Positions 36,097-44,810 of a DNA stretch of 64,000 bases are shown one piece after another. The number at the start of each line of letters is the position of its first letter. The stretch's first letter is position 1. This DNA is from Xenorhabdus innexi (GTDB lineage Bacteria; Pseudomonadota; Gammaproteobacteria; Enterobacterales; Enterobacteriaceae): positions 1 to 64,000 of the forward strand of contig NZ_NIBU01000008.1 of the NCBI RefSeq assembly GCF_002632485.1, written 5' to 3'. The notes below the pieces were generated by a model. That model searched no databases and was not told the DNA's origin. It worked only from the letters and a program-made list of their open reading frames with translations. The translations under genes were made by a program, and so were the position numbers.

Positions 36097-38415
36097 TTAA
36101 ACGATGCGTCCAAATTCTGAATTATTCAGTTCAGTCAGCGACAGTTTTACCGGTACAGATTTGGATGTGGGTGTACCCGTTCCATCGCCAATGCTATCCA
36201 TCGGCACTAATGGGTTGGTTTCCGGGTAATAAGCCGCAAGGTTGCCGCGAGGGATGGTATAAGGAACTAATTTAAAACCATGCACTTTACGCTCAATTCC
36301 GTCATGCCAGATTGTTTCGATATCCACCAGATCCCCTTCTCGGTATCCCAATTGAGCGATATCTTCTGGATTCATAAATAAGACTTCCCGCTGACCGTAA
36401 ACACCACGATAGCGATCATCTAAACCATAGATCGTTGTGTTGTATTGATCGTGGGAGCGCAAGGTCTGCAAAGCAAAGGGAACTTCGGCACCGTCAATTT
36501 GTGGGAATAGTGTGTTTGGCAATGGGGCGTGGCTAAACTCTGCTTTTTTACTCGGAGTCTGAAAACGCAGTTCTGCTGCCGCGTTACCAAGGTAGAAGCC
36601 ACCCGGATGTTCACATTTTTTATTAAAATCAGCAAATCCCGGAATAGTTGCCGCAATATGATCACGGATTTTGTTGTAATCTCCGGCTAATTCCAGCCAG
36701 TTAATTGTCGGCGTATTGCCTACGACCGCATCAGCAATACCTGCAATAATGGCAGTTTCAGAACGCTGTGTATCAGATAAGGGTTTATTTATCCCTTCAG
36801 ATGCATGCACCATACTGAAAGAATCTTCTACCGTCACAAACTGTGCGCCACTGAGCTGGATATCCTGTTCTGTACGTCCCAGCGCGGGCAGGATAAGGGC
36901 ATTTTTTTTACCGGTAACAAGATGACTCCGATTTAATTTTGTACTGATATGTACAGTCAAATCGCAATGCCGGAGCGCTTCTTCTGTGCGTGGGCTGTCA
37001 GGTGCAGCAGCAGCTAGATTACCACCTAACGCAATCAGTACTTTTACTTCATCACGCAGCATAGCATCCAGCGCTTCAACAACGTTATGACCGTGTGGGC
37101 GGGGAGGTTCAAAGCCAAAGTGATTTGCCAGACTATCGAGGAAAGCCTGAGAAGGTTGCTCATTAATTCCCATTGTCCGGTTCCCCTGCACGTTACTGTG
37201 ACCGCGCACCGGGCAGACTCCCGCACCGGGCTTGCCCAACTGACCAAACAACAATTGCAGGTTGGTAATTTCACGAACCGTATCAAGGGAGTGTTTGTGT
37301 TGAGTAACCCCCATCGCCCAAGTACAAATCACACGTTCAGCATTCCGGTAAATATCAGCAGCTTCGCGTAATTGTGCCTCTGTTAAACCTGATTGCTCCT
37401 CAATAAATAACCATTCAGTATTAGCCACTTCTTGCAAATAAGCATCTATACCTTCGGTATGAGCCGCAATAAAGTCTTGATCAAAAATACCGGTTGTTCC
37501 GGCAGCTATGCGAGTGTTGTGCGTTTCCAACAACGCTTTGACCATGCCCCGTACCGCCGCCATATCTCCACCCAGCTTAGGCTGGTAGTAACGATGGCTG
37601 ATATTACCTGCCATGGCTGTGACGACTTCGAGCGGTTTTTGTGGATCGGCAAAGCGCTCTAAGCCACGTTCACGCAATGTATTAAAGGTAACAATTCTGG
37701 CCCCGTGCTCTGCGGCATGACGCAGGCTGTGCAACATTCGAGGATGGTTTGTTCCGGGGTTCTGACCAAAAACAAAGATAGCATCAGCATGGTCAAAATC
37801 ATTCAGGCGGATGGTTCCCTTGCCCACTCCCAGACTTTTAAGCAGCCCATAACCACTTGCTTCATGACACATATTCGAGCAATCCGGGAAATTGTTGGTT
37901 CCCAGCACCCGGCCAAATAATTGATACAGCCATGAGGCTTCATTACTGGCCCGACCGGAAGTATATAGCTCCAGTTGATTAGGGTTATCCATTCCTTTTA
38001 TGTGTCTGGCAATCAGGGAAAAAGCCTGTTCCCAGCTAACAGGTTCATAGTGATCTGTTTCGCTGTTATAGCTCATCGGTTCAATGACCCGCCCCTGATA
38101 TTCCAGAAAATAGTCACTTTGTTCGTAGAGTTTACTGACACTATGGGTAGCAAAAAATTCTCTGTCCACATGACGGCGGGTCGCTTCCCAAGTCACCGCT
38201 TTCGCGCCATTTTCACAGAAACTGAACAGGCTTTTGTTATCATCACCCCATGCACATCCCGGGCAATCAAAGCCTTTGGGTTTATTCATGCGCATCAGGT
38301 TAACCATATTTTTTAATACTTGTTTACTATCAAAGACAAAACGTGTTGTTGCCTCCAGAGAACCCCAGCCTCCCGCTGCGGCGCGGTAAGGTTTTATTTT
38401 TGATTTGAATTTCAT
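36097..38415 (-). CDS. ydeP: FdhF/YdeP-family molybdopterin oxidoreductase
   Basis: A 772-residue bis-MGD oxidoreductase. Only a CPGC pair (C51, C54) appears at the N-terminus, rather than the full 4Fe-4S motif of formate dehydrogenase H. NNFPDCSNMCHEASGYGL, FGQNPGTNHPRML and CPVRGHSNVQGNRTMG follow. The MopB C-terminal domain contains LRSHDQYNTTIYG. YdeP of E. coli (about 760 residues) is linked to acid resistance, but its substrate is not established. I chose the Met at 38415 over 38457 because the family begins near KIKPYRAAAGGW. It stands alone in the pyrB-pyrI insertion. Confidence 0.85.
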   Translation of the reverse strand: MKFKSKIKPYRAAAGGWGSLEATTRFVFDSKQVLKNMVNLMRMNKPKGFDCPGCAWGDDNKSLFSFCENGAKAVTWEATRRHVDREFFATHSVSKLYEQSDYFLEYQGRVIEPMSYNSETDHYEPVSWEQAFSLIARHIKGMDNPNQLELYTSGRASNEASWLYQLFGRVLGTNNFPDCSNMCHEASGYGLLKSLGVGKGTIRLNDFDHADAIFVFGQNPGTNHPRMLHSLRHAAEHGARIVTFNTLRERGLERFADPQKPLEVVTAMAGNISHRYYQPKLGGDMAAVRGMVKALLETHNTRIAAGTTGIFDQDFIAAHTEGIDAYLQEVANTEWLFIEEQSGLTEAQLREAADIYRNAERVICTWAMGVTQHKHSLDTVREITNLQLLFGQLGKPGAGVCPVRGHSNVQGNRTMGINEQPSQAFLDSLANHFGFEPPRPHGHNVVEALDAMLRDEVKVLIALGGNLAAAAPDSPRTEEALRHCDLTVHISTKLNRSHLVTGKKNALILPALGRTEQDIQLSGAQFVTVEDSFSMVHASEGINKPLSDTQRSETAIIAGIADAVVGNTPTINWLELAGDYNKIRDHIAATIPGFADFNKKCEHPGGFYLGNAAAELRFQTPSKKAEFSHAPLPNTLFPQIDGAEVPFALQTLRSHDQYNTTIYGLDDRYRGVYGQREVLFMNPEDIAQLGYREGDLVDIETIWHDGIERKVHGFKLVPYTIPRGNLAAYYPETNPLVPMDSIGDGTGTPTSKSVPVKLSLTELNNSEFGRIV

Positions 38416-38758
38416 AACAATCTCGATTTTTAACGTGGTGGTCAAGAAAGTGGCCACGGATTAGCAGATGAATTAGGAACGCCGAACTGATTTATTGTGA
38501 TACTTATTCCTTTCTTATACAACGAGAAAACCGAATCATTTTTCTGTCAATGCTGAGTAACACAATTTAACTGTTCAAAATTAATACAACGATAAGATAT
38601 TAGCAAAGCAAAGTATTGCTCATTTTCAATTCAATTATGAACATTTTTTATACTTGGTGGAAAAGGTGGCTTGAAGGGCATATACTGCAAAATAGCAAAC
38701 AGACTAACTGCTCGTAATTTAAATTACATAAAATAATAAAATAATACTGTGGTGTAAT
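38416..38758. other. Divergent intergenic region without a gene
   Basis: About 340 AT-rich bases between ydeP and the DUF2867 gene. It should carry both promoters. I see no clear operator, RNA gene or open frame here. Confidence 0.5.
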
Positions 38759-39259
38759 ATGTACTATCGTGATGAATCTGGTTTTTTGCTATTGAATAAA
38801 AAAGACAAATTAGATTATTACAGTCAACAGGTGTCTTTTATTAAAAATAAAACTACTGCCCTTACTATTTATAATGAAATGACCAATAAAATACCCTTAT
38901 GGATACGCTGGTCTTTTGCTATAAGAGATAAAATTTCAAGTCTGGCGGGCGTTGAAAAAATCCACGGATTCTCTGGCGGGCATTTAAAAGAAAGTTTGTG
39001 TGAGGGAAGCTATATTGATTTTTTTAAAATTATCCATATTAATGATGATGAGTTATGCCTGTTATCAGAAGATATACATTTAAAAGTTTTGGTTTCTATC
39101 AATATTTCACCAAGTGATAATCAGAAGAGAAATTATAAAATCACTGTCACAGCATCCGTTATTACTCATAATTATTTTGGGAAAATGTATATGATCCCAG
39201 TCTCTCTGGCACACGGTATTATTGTGAACAGCATGCTCAGGAAAATCAGGCTGGCTTAA
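38759..39259 (+). CDS. DUF2867-family protein
   Basis: A 166-residue protein matching the DUF2867 pattern: a middle region with IPLWIRWSFAIRDKISSLAG, then the strand pair EDIHLKVLVSINIS, and the ending THNYFGKMYMIPVSLAHGIIVNSML. The family is uncharacterised; members occur alone or fused to NAD-dependent epimerase-like proteins. It is AT-rich and monocistronic, and converges on the DUF819 gene. Confidence 0.72.
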   Translation: MYYRDESGFLLLNKKDKLDYYSQQVSFIKNKTTALTIYNEMTNKIPLWIRWSFAIRDKISSLAGVEKIHGFSGGHLKESLCEGSYIDFFKIIHINDDELCLLSEDIHLKVLVSINISPSDNQKRNYKITVTASVITHNYFGKMYMIPVSLAHGIIVNSMLRKIRLA

Positions 39260-39280
39260 CCGATTGTTCTGCATCGGTTA

Positions 39281-40498
39281 TCACATATTCTCCACCACAA
39301 AATAAACAAACGTCCCAACATAATTACCAATGACATAACCGACTGTACCAATGACCATAATCGGCCCGACGAGTGAATTCCAGCCACGGCTGATTGCCAT
39401 TGCCGCTGCCGTGGTTGGCCCGCCGATATTGGCATTACAGGCAAGAATATTTTCTTCCAGACTGAATTTAAATACTTTCCCTGCACCAAAAGTGATCAAC
39501 AGATTAATCATGGCAATAATAAAAACAAAGACAAACAGTAAAGGTGCATTGCTGATAATAGCGTGGATAGATGCCGGTATACCGATAACGACAAAAAACA
39601 TATAAATAGCATAAGTTCCTAATTCCTGAGTGCCATTAAGATTGCTGAATGTTTTTTTGAATATCGACACTATAATAAATGTCACTGTTGTCAGAAGCAG
39701 GTATTTATCTGATATCAGGCTGAAAACTAATTCCTGATAGATGCTGTCAGGTTGCCCAAATAAAGCCTTTAGCCATGATGAAAGGTGGAATGATAAAACC
39801 ACTATAAAAATTGACCATGCCAATGATAAAGCTATATCTTTCAGAGCAATATTTTTCGGTTTCCAGTAAGCGGCTGCTAACGTCCGGGATTTATCCAGAT
39901 TCGAGTCATTATCAATGGCATCGGAGTAAGGGCTTCCCCAAAAGTTCCTCGCTACTGTCCAACCGGAGATGACCATCAGAATAATAAAATAAGCAGCCAT
40001 CATCATATGGTCAGCCACAATAGTAGATGCAATCATACTTTGCGATGGTTCTAATTTAGCTGCCATTGCCGCAAAGTTGACTCCACCACCTGTATAAGAT
40101 GCGGAAATCATACCGCTGATTTTATCCAGTTCAGGGATATATCCCCTGAGTAAATGAAACGCAACAACTGTGCCAACCATAGTCGCGACAGAGGAAATCA
40201 AAAATAATATCAATAACCGCCAGCTACCGGTAATCAGATTATGTAAATTGGTTTTAAATAACAGCAACGGAATTGCTAAGGGAACAATATATTCCCAGAC
40301 AACATCATAAGCAGGAGCTTCAGTCGGAATAATATGTAAGTTAGAAGCCAGAATGGCTATTACCAGAGCAATAACTGCTCCCGGTATTTTAGTGGCCCAT
40401 TTATATTTTTGTTCCAGCATAATTGCAACAGCTACCGCAATCATAATAAAAGCCCATAACATTAATGAATTATCAGCGTTAATTAAGGTGTTTCTCAT
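39281..40498 (-). CDS. DUF819-family integral membrane protein
   Basis: A 405-residue protein with about ten hydrophobic segments. It has the family features VPLAIPLLLFKTNL (about 72-85), MISASYTGGGVNFAAMA and CNANIGGPTTAAAMAISRGW near the C-terminus. The two internal glycine-rich motifs resemble the inverted-repeat architecture of GltS-like carriers. Function is unknown. It lies 68 bases downstream of a VanX-like dipeptidase on the same strand, so it may import a dipeptide or an amino acid released by that enzyme. Confidence 0.82.
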   Translation of the reverse strand: MRNTLINADNSLMLWAFIMIAVAVAIMLEQKYKWATKIPGAVIALVIAILASNLHIIPTEAPAYDVVWEYIVPLAIPLLLFKTNLHNLITGSWRLLILFLISSVATMVGTVVAFHLLRGYIPELDKISGMISASYTGGGVNFAAMAAKLEPSQSMIASTIVADHMMMAAYFIILMVISGWTVARNFWGSPYSDAIDNDSNLDKSRTLAAAYWKPKNIALKDIALSLAWSIFIVVLSFHLSSWLKALFGQPDSIYQELVFSLISDKYLLLTTVTFIIVSIFKKTFSNLNGTQELGTYAIYMFFVVIGIPASIHAIISNAPLLFVFVFIIAMINLLITFGAGKVFKFSLEENILACNANIGGPTTAAAMAISRGWNSLVGPIMVIGTVGYVIGNYVGTFVYFVVENM

Positions 40499-40566
40499 TA
40501 TTTACCCCTGTTATTACCTTTATTCAGTTTGAGCCGATAACATTATTTCCATATTCTATTTCCCGA

Positions 40567-41307
40567 TTATCTGATTCCCTGCACTGCACCATAAATAGCA
40601 CGATCATTTTTATAAAATGCCCATGAAGCATTACCATAATCGTAATGCCACCATTCCGTCGGCAGATTAGTAAAACCAGCCTGAATCATGGCGTGATAAA
40701 GTACCCGGCGGTATAACACAGCAGGCATGTTTGTCTCCGGTTCCTGCTCTAAAGCGGCGGTGTAAGACAGATCATCCACCTCATCAAATTCAGTTCCCAT
40801 AAACAGTGCGTTACCCGATGCAATGTCAAACAGCGTCACATCCACTGAACCTCCTGTCAGATGAGGGCTGACCGGGTTTTGCTCAGTCGGGGCCGGAGCC
40901 ACAAACTGTTCCAGTAATTCTTTTTGTTCTTCAATGGATAACTGACTGTACTGTTCCGCAATTTTAGCCCGCGTTTTCTCCTGCAATGCAAACTGAGTTT
41001 CCCATGAACGCCACCCATCCAGAACCAGAAGCCCTAAATGAGATGGCAATAATCGGGAGGCCTGTCTTAATTTTTCAGCCACACTTCTTCTCACTGCACA
41101 ATATTCAACAGCACCATTGATACCCGCAAGAAAATAAACCGGTTGCAGTTTTATTTTATCTGTTTCAGAAACTATTTCTAAAGGTTCATGACTTTCATTA
41201 ATCGGTATTTTATTAATAGTTTCCCAGTCAAAAAGCCTTTTTATACCAATTTTTTTCTCAGTAAAAGAATGCAGTATATTAATCTTCATATTCTTTTGCA
41301 TTTTCAT
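40567..41307 (-). CDS. VanX/DdpX-type D-Ala-D-Ala dipeptidase (M15D)
   Basis: A 246-residue zinc dipeptidase. The zinc motif SxHxxGxxxD appears as SPHLTGGSVDVTLFD, and the catalytic Glu plus third ligand as EWWHYDYG near the C-terminus. The family Arg is in LVLDGWRSWETQFALQ. No signal peptide is seen, so it should be cytoplasmic, as DdpX is. There it would hydrolyse D-Ala-D-Ala-like dipeptides. The start is uncertain among three Met codons within the first seven residues. It forms a two-gene unit with the DUF819 protein. Confidence 0.85.
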   Translation of the reverse strand: MKMQKNMKINILHSFTEKKIGIKRLFDWETINKIPINESHEPLEIVSETDKIKLQPVYFLAGINGAVEYCAVRRSVAEKLRQASRLLPSHLGLLVLDGWRSWETQFALQEKTRAKIAEQYSQLSIEEQKELLEQFVAPAPTEQNPVSPHLTGGSVDVTLFDIASGNALFMGTEFDEVDDLSYTAALEQEPETNMPAVLYRRVLYHAMIQAGFTNLPTEWWHYDYGNASWAFYKNDRAIYGAVQGIR

Positions 41308-41463
41308 TTGGTTATACTCTGATAAGCTTTATTGATTGATTAAATAAAGAAAACTTTAATCATTAATTTTATTTATTGCAAAATAACAATGTATTTACAG
41401 GCTAGCAACAAAATTAAAGGCTATCAAACTTTAATTTTCTTTCTGTTGAGAAAGAAAAATATT

Positions 41464-41496
41464 ATTTCACCTTGTGTCATCCATACAAGGTGAAAT
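41464..41496. promoter_or_regulatory. Perfect 12-bp inverted repeat upstream of pyrI
   Basis: ATTTCACCTTGT (41464-41475) and ACAAGGTGAAAT (41485-41496) are perfectly complementary around a 9-base loop. The repeat lies between the divergent dipeptidase and pyrI genes. It could be an operator, a leader hairpin or a relic of insertion. No U-run of terminator quality follows on the plus strand. Confidence 0.45.
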
Positions 41497-41549
41497 GCCA
41501 TATTTTATATGACAAAATGTACACATTTCCCTGATCACCCAATGTCCAG

Positions 41550-41583
41550 AGGAGGAATACCTAAACGGTATTCGCAACACAAC
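41550..41583 (+). promoter_or_regulatory. Ribosome site separated from the pyrI start by a hairpin
   Basis: A strong AGGAGG (41550-41555) lies 28 bases before the pyrI ATG, too far for direct use. Between them GAATACC (41555-41561) and GGTATTC (41567-41573) form a perfect 7-bp stem. Folding it leaves only 10 bases between the ribosome site and the ATG. This suggests a structured spacer. Confidence 0.4.
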
Positions 41584-42063
41584 ATGACTCAAGAGCATCC
41601 ACTACAAGACCATCAGTTGCAAGTAGAAGCCATTAAATGCGGCACAGTTATCGACCATATTCCGGCTCAGATCGGTTTTAAGTTGTTATCTCTCTTCAAA
41701 CTCACAGAAACTGATCAGCGTATTACCATTGGCCTGAATTTACCTTCCAATCATTTAGGGAAGAAGGATCTGATCAAAATTGAAAATACGTTCCTGACAG
41801 AGTATCAGGCAAACCAGCTCGCCATGTACGCTCCACATGCGACTATCAATAACATTGAAAATTACGTTGTTGTCAAGAAAATGCCAATTAGCCTCCCCGA
41901 ACAGATTGACGGTATTCTTGTATGCCCCAACGGTAACTGTATCAGCCATAATGAGCCTGTCGAAAGCAGCTTTCACGTAATGGAAACAGCTCACGATCTC
42001 ATCGTGCGTTGCAAATATTGCGAAAAAGAATTTGATCGTCAGGCTGTTATCAGCAACGATTAA
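41584..42063 (+). CDS. pyrI: Aspartate carbamoyltransferase regulatory chain
   Basis: A 159-residue regulatory subunit that binds CTP/ATP and holds the ATCase trimers together. The N-terminal allosteric domain has [29 protein letters not shown], nearly as in E. coli. The zinc domain has C114, C119, C143 and C146 ([14 protein letters not shown]). I chose ATG 41584 because homology starts there; the frame extends upstream to 41509 without similarity. It is separated from pyrB by about 12.8 kb, so it must be transcribed independently. All key residues are intact. Confidence 0.95.
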   Translation: MTQEHPLQDHQLQVEAIKCGTVIDHIPAQIGFKLLSLFKLTETDQRITIGLNLPSNHLGKKDLIKIENTFLTEYQANQLAMYAPHATINNIENYVVVKKMPISLPEQIDGILVCPNGNCISHNEPVESSFHVMETAHDLIVRCKYCEKEFDRQAVISND

Positions 42064-42148
42064 GATCCCGCAGTTGATGCCGGGTAGAGTGCCACTATAA
42101 TAAAACCTTCTCAAAATCTTCCATTCTGACGTTAAACAGGAGTTCCTA

Positions 42149-42535
42149 ATGTCACGTTCCATCCATACCGAAAATGCTCCAGCCGCAATCGGCCCTTATG
42201 TTCAGGGCGTTGATCTGGGCAGCATGGTTATTACTTCTGGTCAAATCCCTGTTGATCCAAAAACAGGAGCTGTTTCTGAAGATATTACCGCTCAAACCCG
42301 CCAGTCACTGGAAAACGTTAAGGCTATCATTGAGCAATCTGGCCTGAAAGTTGCCAATATTGTGAAAACAACGGTGTTTGTTAAAGACCTGAATGACTTT
42401 ACTGTTGTGAATGCCGCTTATGAAGCGTTCTTCACTGAACATAATGCGCCATTCCCTGCGCGTTCATGCGTTGAAGTTGCCCGTCTGCCAAAAGATGTGA
42501 AAATCGAAATCGAAGCGATTGCCGTCCGTAGCTAA
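42149..42535 (+). CDS. ridA: 2-iminobutanoate/2-iminopropanoate deaminase RidA
   Basis: A 128-residue enzyme of the YjgF/YER057c/UK114 family that hydrolyses reactive enamine/imine intermediates made by PLP enzymes. The signature APAAIGPYVQGVDLGSMV is at the N-terminus, with the substrate-binding Arg in FPARSCVEVARLPKDVKIEIEAIA. GGAG precedes the ATG. It follows pyrI directly, as in E. coli. Confidence 0.97.
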   Translation: MSRSIHTENAPAAIGPYVQGVDLGSMVITSGQIPVDPKTGAVSEDITAQTRQSLENVKAIIEQSGLKVANIVKTTVFVKDLNDFTVVNAAYEAFFTEHNAPFPARSCVEVARLPKDVKIEIEAIAVRS

Positions 42536-42550
42536 TTCATAGCCCATCAG

Positions 42551-42586
42551 CCCTGATAGTTTCAATATCAGGGTTGGTTGCTCTTT
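42551..42586 (+). terminator. Likely terminator after ridA
   Basis: CCCTGATA (42551-42558) pairs with TATCAGGG (42566-42573), followed about ten bases later by a T6 run. The gap between stem and T-run makes it imperfect. Confidence 0.5.
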
Positions 42587-42666
42587 TTTCTGCCTGTATC
42601 TCCCCGGAATAACTTTCCTTTTCTTTGTCTCAGATCAACTTATTGAGCTGTATATTAACTTTATAT

Positions 42667-42771
42667 ACCCATATATTGTGCTTAAATATAAATAAAGCAC
42701 TATATATGGGTATATAAAGTTAATATACCCATATATTGTGCTTAAATATAAATAAAGCACTATATATAGTA
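42667..42771 (+). promoter_or_regulatory. Four NrdR boxes in a 60-bp tandem duplication
   Basis: Four 16-bp sites resemble the NrdR box ACACWATATATWGTGT: 42667-42682, 42696-42711, 42727-42742 and 42756-42771. The first pair recurs exactly 60 bp downstream, with 44 identical consecutive bases (42664-42707 against 42724-42767), so the region arose by tandem duplication. Centre spacings are 29, 31 and 29 bp. NrdR is the ATP/dATP-sensing repressor of ribonucleotide reductase genes and binds paired boxes. The array lies just upstream of nrdD. Confidence 0.85.
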
Positions 42772-42772
42772 T

Positions 42773-42793
42773 TTATACACAGAGTTATCCACA
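42773..42793 (+). promoter_or_regulatory. Two DnaA boxes upstream of nrdD
   Basis: TTATACACA (42773-42781) and TTATCCACA (42785-42793) both fit the DnaA box TTWTNCACA, and the second is the highest-affinity form. They are in the same orientation with 3 bp between. DnaA boxes are established at the aerobic nrdAB promoter; here they sit at the anaerobic operon, directly after the NrdR array. Confidence 0.65.
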
Positions 42794-42880
42794 CCAGATA
42801 AAAAAACAGTCCATCATGCAACAGTCATTGCGATGGGAGTTAAGATTCAGTTTGGGGATAACATATTGAGGAATCCTATT

Positions 42881-44806
42881 GTGAACACGGTTGTGATGCA
42901 GAGCAGTGACCATTCTATTGATGTCGGTGAAAAAGATCTCCGCGAATGGCATGATCGTCTGGATCAGGAAATTCGCGGGTTGATTGAACAGAGTGACCTC
43001 CCTTTATTCAATGAAAATGCCAATAAAGACGCCAAAGTCATTCCTACTCAGCGTGATTTACTGGCAGGAATTGTTGCCAGACAATATGCCAAGCAGTATA
43101 TGCTGCCGGATGATGTTGTTGCGGCACATGAAAGAGGCGAAATTCACTACCATGATCTGGATTATGCGCCATTTTTCCCGATGTTTAACTGCATGTTGGT
43201 CGATTTAGAAGGGATGCTGACCCACGGTTTTAAAATGGGAAACGCTGAAATTGAGCCGCCAAAGTCGATCTCCACAGCAACTGCCGTCACAGCCCAGATT
43301 ATTGCTCAGGTTGCCAGTCATATTTATGGAGGTACAACCATTGATCGAATTGATGAAGTACTCGCTCCATTTGTTAAAACCAGCTATCACAAACACCTGA
43401 GCATTGCTGAGGAGTGGAATATCTCAGATAGGATAGCTTATGCTGAAGCCCGTACGGAAAAGGAATGCTACGATGCTTTCCAGTCTCTGGAATATGAAGT
43501 GAATACGTTGCATACCGCCAATGGACAAACGCCGTTTGTGACGTTTGGATTTGGTCTGGGAACATCAAAAGAATCCCGTTTAATTCAGACTGCTATTTTA
43601 CGTAATCGCCTCGCTGGTCTGGGTAAAAACCGCAAAACGGCTGTATTTCCCAAACTGGTCTTTGCTATTCGTGATGGGCTGAATCACCGGTTTGGTGATC
43701 CCAACTATGATATTAAATTATTGGCTCTTGAATGCGCCAGCAAGCGTATGTATCCCGACATTCTTAATTATGATCAAGTGGTTAAAGTAACCGGATCATT
43801 TAAAACTCCAATGGGTTGCCGCAGCTTTCTTGGTGTTTATGACGAGGATGGACAGCAAATTCATGCCGGACGCAACAATCTGGGAGTGATCAGTCTGAAT
43901 CTTCCACGTATTGCCATTGAATCAGGAGGTGATGAGATACGCTTCTGGCAGTTGTTAGATCAGCGCTTGCAGATTGCCAGAAAAGCATTAATGACGCGCA
44001 TCATGCGGCTGGAAAATACTAAAGCACGGGTCGCTCCTATTCTCTATATGGAAGGTGCTTGTGGAGTGAGGCTGAAAGAAGATGATAACATCGCTGAAAT
44101 TTTCAGGCATGGGCGGGCTTCTATATCGTTAGGGTATATTGGTATCCATGAAACAATCAATGCGTTATATGGTGATCATATTCATCTATTTGATGATGAA
44201 CAGCGCCGCCAGAAAGCACTCGCTATCGTCGCATACCTGCGTAAAACCGTCGACGAATGGAAGCAGGAAACCGGCTATGGATTCAGCTTATACAGTACGC
44301 CAAGTGAAAGTTTATGTGACCGTTTCTGTCGCCTTGATGCCAGTGAGTTCGGTGTAATTAGCGGCGTTACGGATAAAGGCTATTACACGAACAGCTTTCA
44401 TCTGGATGTGGAGAAAAAGGTTAATCCCTACGATAAACTGGATTTTGAAGCGTCATATCCTCCGTTGGCGAATGGTGGTTTTATCTGCTACGGCGAATAT
44501 CCCAACCTGCAACATAATTTAAAAGCACTGGAAGATGTATGGGATTACAGTTATTCCCGTGTTCCTTATTATGGAACCAATACCCCGATTGATGAGTGTT
44601 ATCAATGTGGTTTTACCGGAGAGTTTTCCTGTACCAGCAAGGGCTTTACCTGCCCGGCTTGTGGTAATCATGATTCAACCCATGTTTCCGTGATAAGACG
44701 AGTTTGCGGTTATCTTGGCAGCCCCGATGCCCGCCCGTTTAATACGGGTAAACAGGAAGAGGTGAAACGCCGTATTAAACATCTCGATAATGGGAATATT
44801 GGTTAA
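42881..44806 (+). CDS. nrdD: Anaerobic ribonucleoside-triphosphate reductase, ATP-cone eroded
   Basis: A class III glycyl-radical enzyme that reduces NTPs to dNTPs without oxygen. From RLDQEIRGLIEQ onward it matches E. coli NrdD closely. It has YGGTTIDRIDEVLAP, the C-terminal zinc cysteines (CYQCGF, CPACG) and the glycyl-radical site RVCGYLGSPDARPF. I prefer GTG 42881 (641 residues) because GAGGAA lies 7 bases upstream; an in-frame ATG at 42833 lacks a ribosome site. E. coli NrdD has 712 residues: the first about 95, including the ATP-cone, are reduced here to about 25. Translation of 42833-42880 gives GVKIQF, reminiscent of the cone's first strand (GCKVPF), suggesting decay. nrdG follows after 4 bases. 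Confidence 0.93.
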   Translation: MNTVVMQSSDHSIDVGEKDLREWHDRLDQEIRGLIEQSDLPLFNENANKDAKVIPTQRDLLAGIVARQYAKQYMLPDDVVAAHERGEIHYHDLDYAPFFPMFNCMLVDLEGMLTHGFKMGNAEIEPPKSISTATAVTAQIIAQVASHIYGGTTIDRIDEVLAPFVKTSYHKHLSIAEEWNISDRIAYAEARTEKECYDAFQSLEYEVNTLHTANGQTPFVTFGFGLGTSKESRLIQTAILRNRLAGLGKNRKTAVFPKLVFAIRDGLNHRFGDPNYDIKLLALECASKRMYPDILNYDQVVKVTGSFKTPMGCRSFLGVYDEDGQQIHAGRNNLGVISLNLPRIAIESGGDEIRFWQLLDQRLQIARKALMTRIMRLENTKARVAPILYMEGACGVRLKEDDNIAEIFRHGRASISLGYIGIHETINALYGDHIHLFDDEQRRQKALAIVAYLRKTVDEWKQETGYGFSLYSTPSESLCDRFCRLDASEFGVISGVTDKGYYTNSFHLDVEKKVNPYDKLDFEASYPPLANGGFICYGEYPNLQHNLKALEDVWDYSYSRVPYYGTNTPIDECYQCGFTGEFSCTSKGFTCPACGNHDSTHVSVIRRVCGYLGSPDARPFNTGKQEEVKRRIKHLDNGNIG

Positions 44807-44810
44807 TATC

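Noticed and set aside
42661-42780. 60-bp periodic repeat considered as a CRISPR or replication iteron array
   Set aside because: Only two units, no variable spacers, and the internal palindromes fit NrdR boxes upstream of nrdD.
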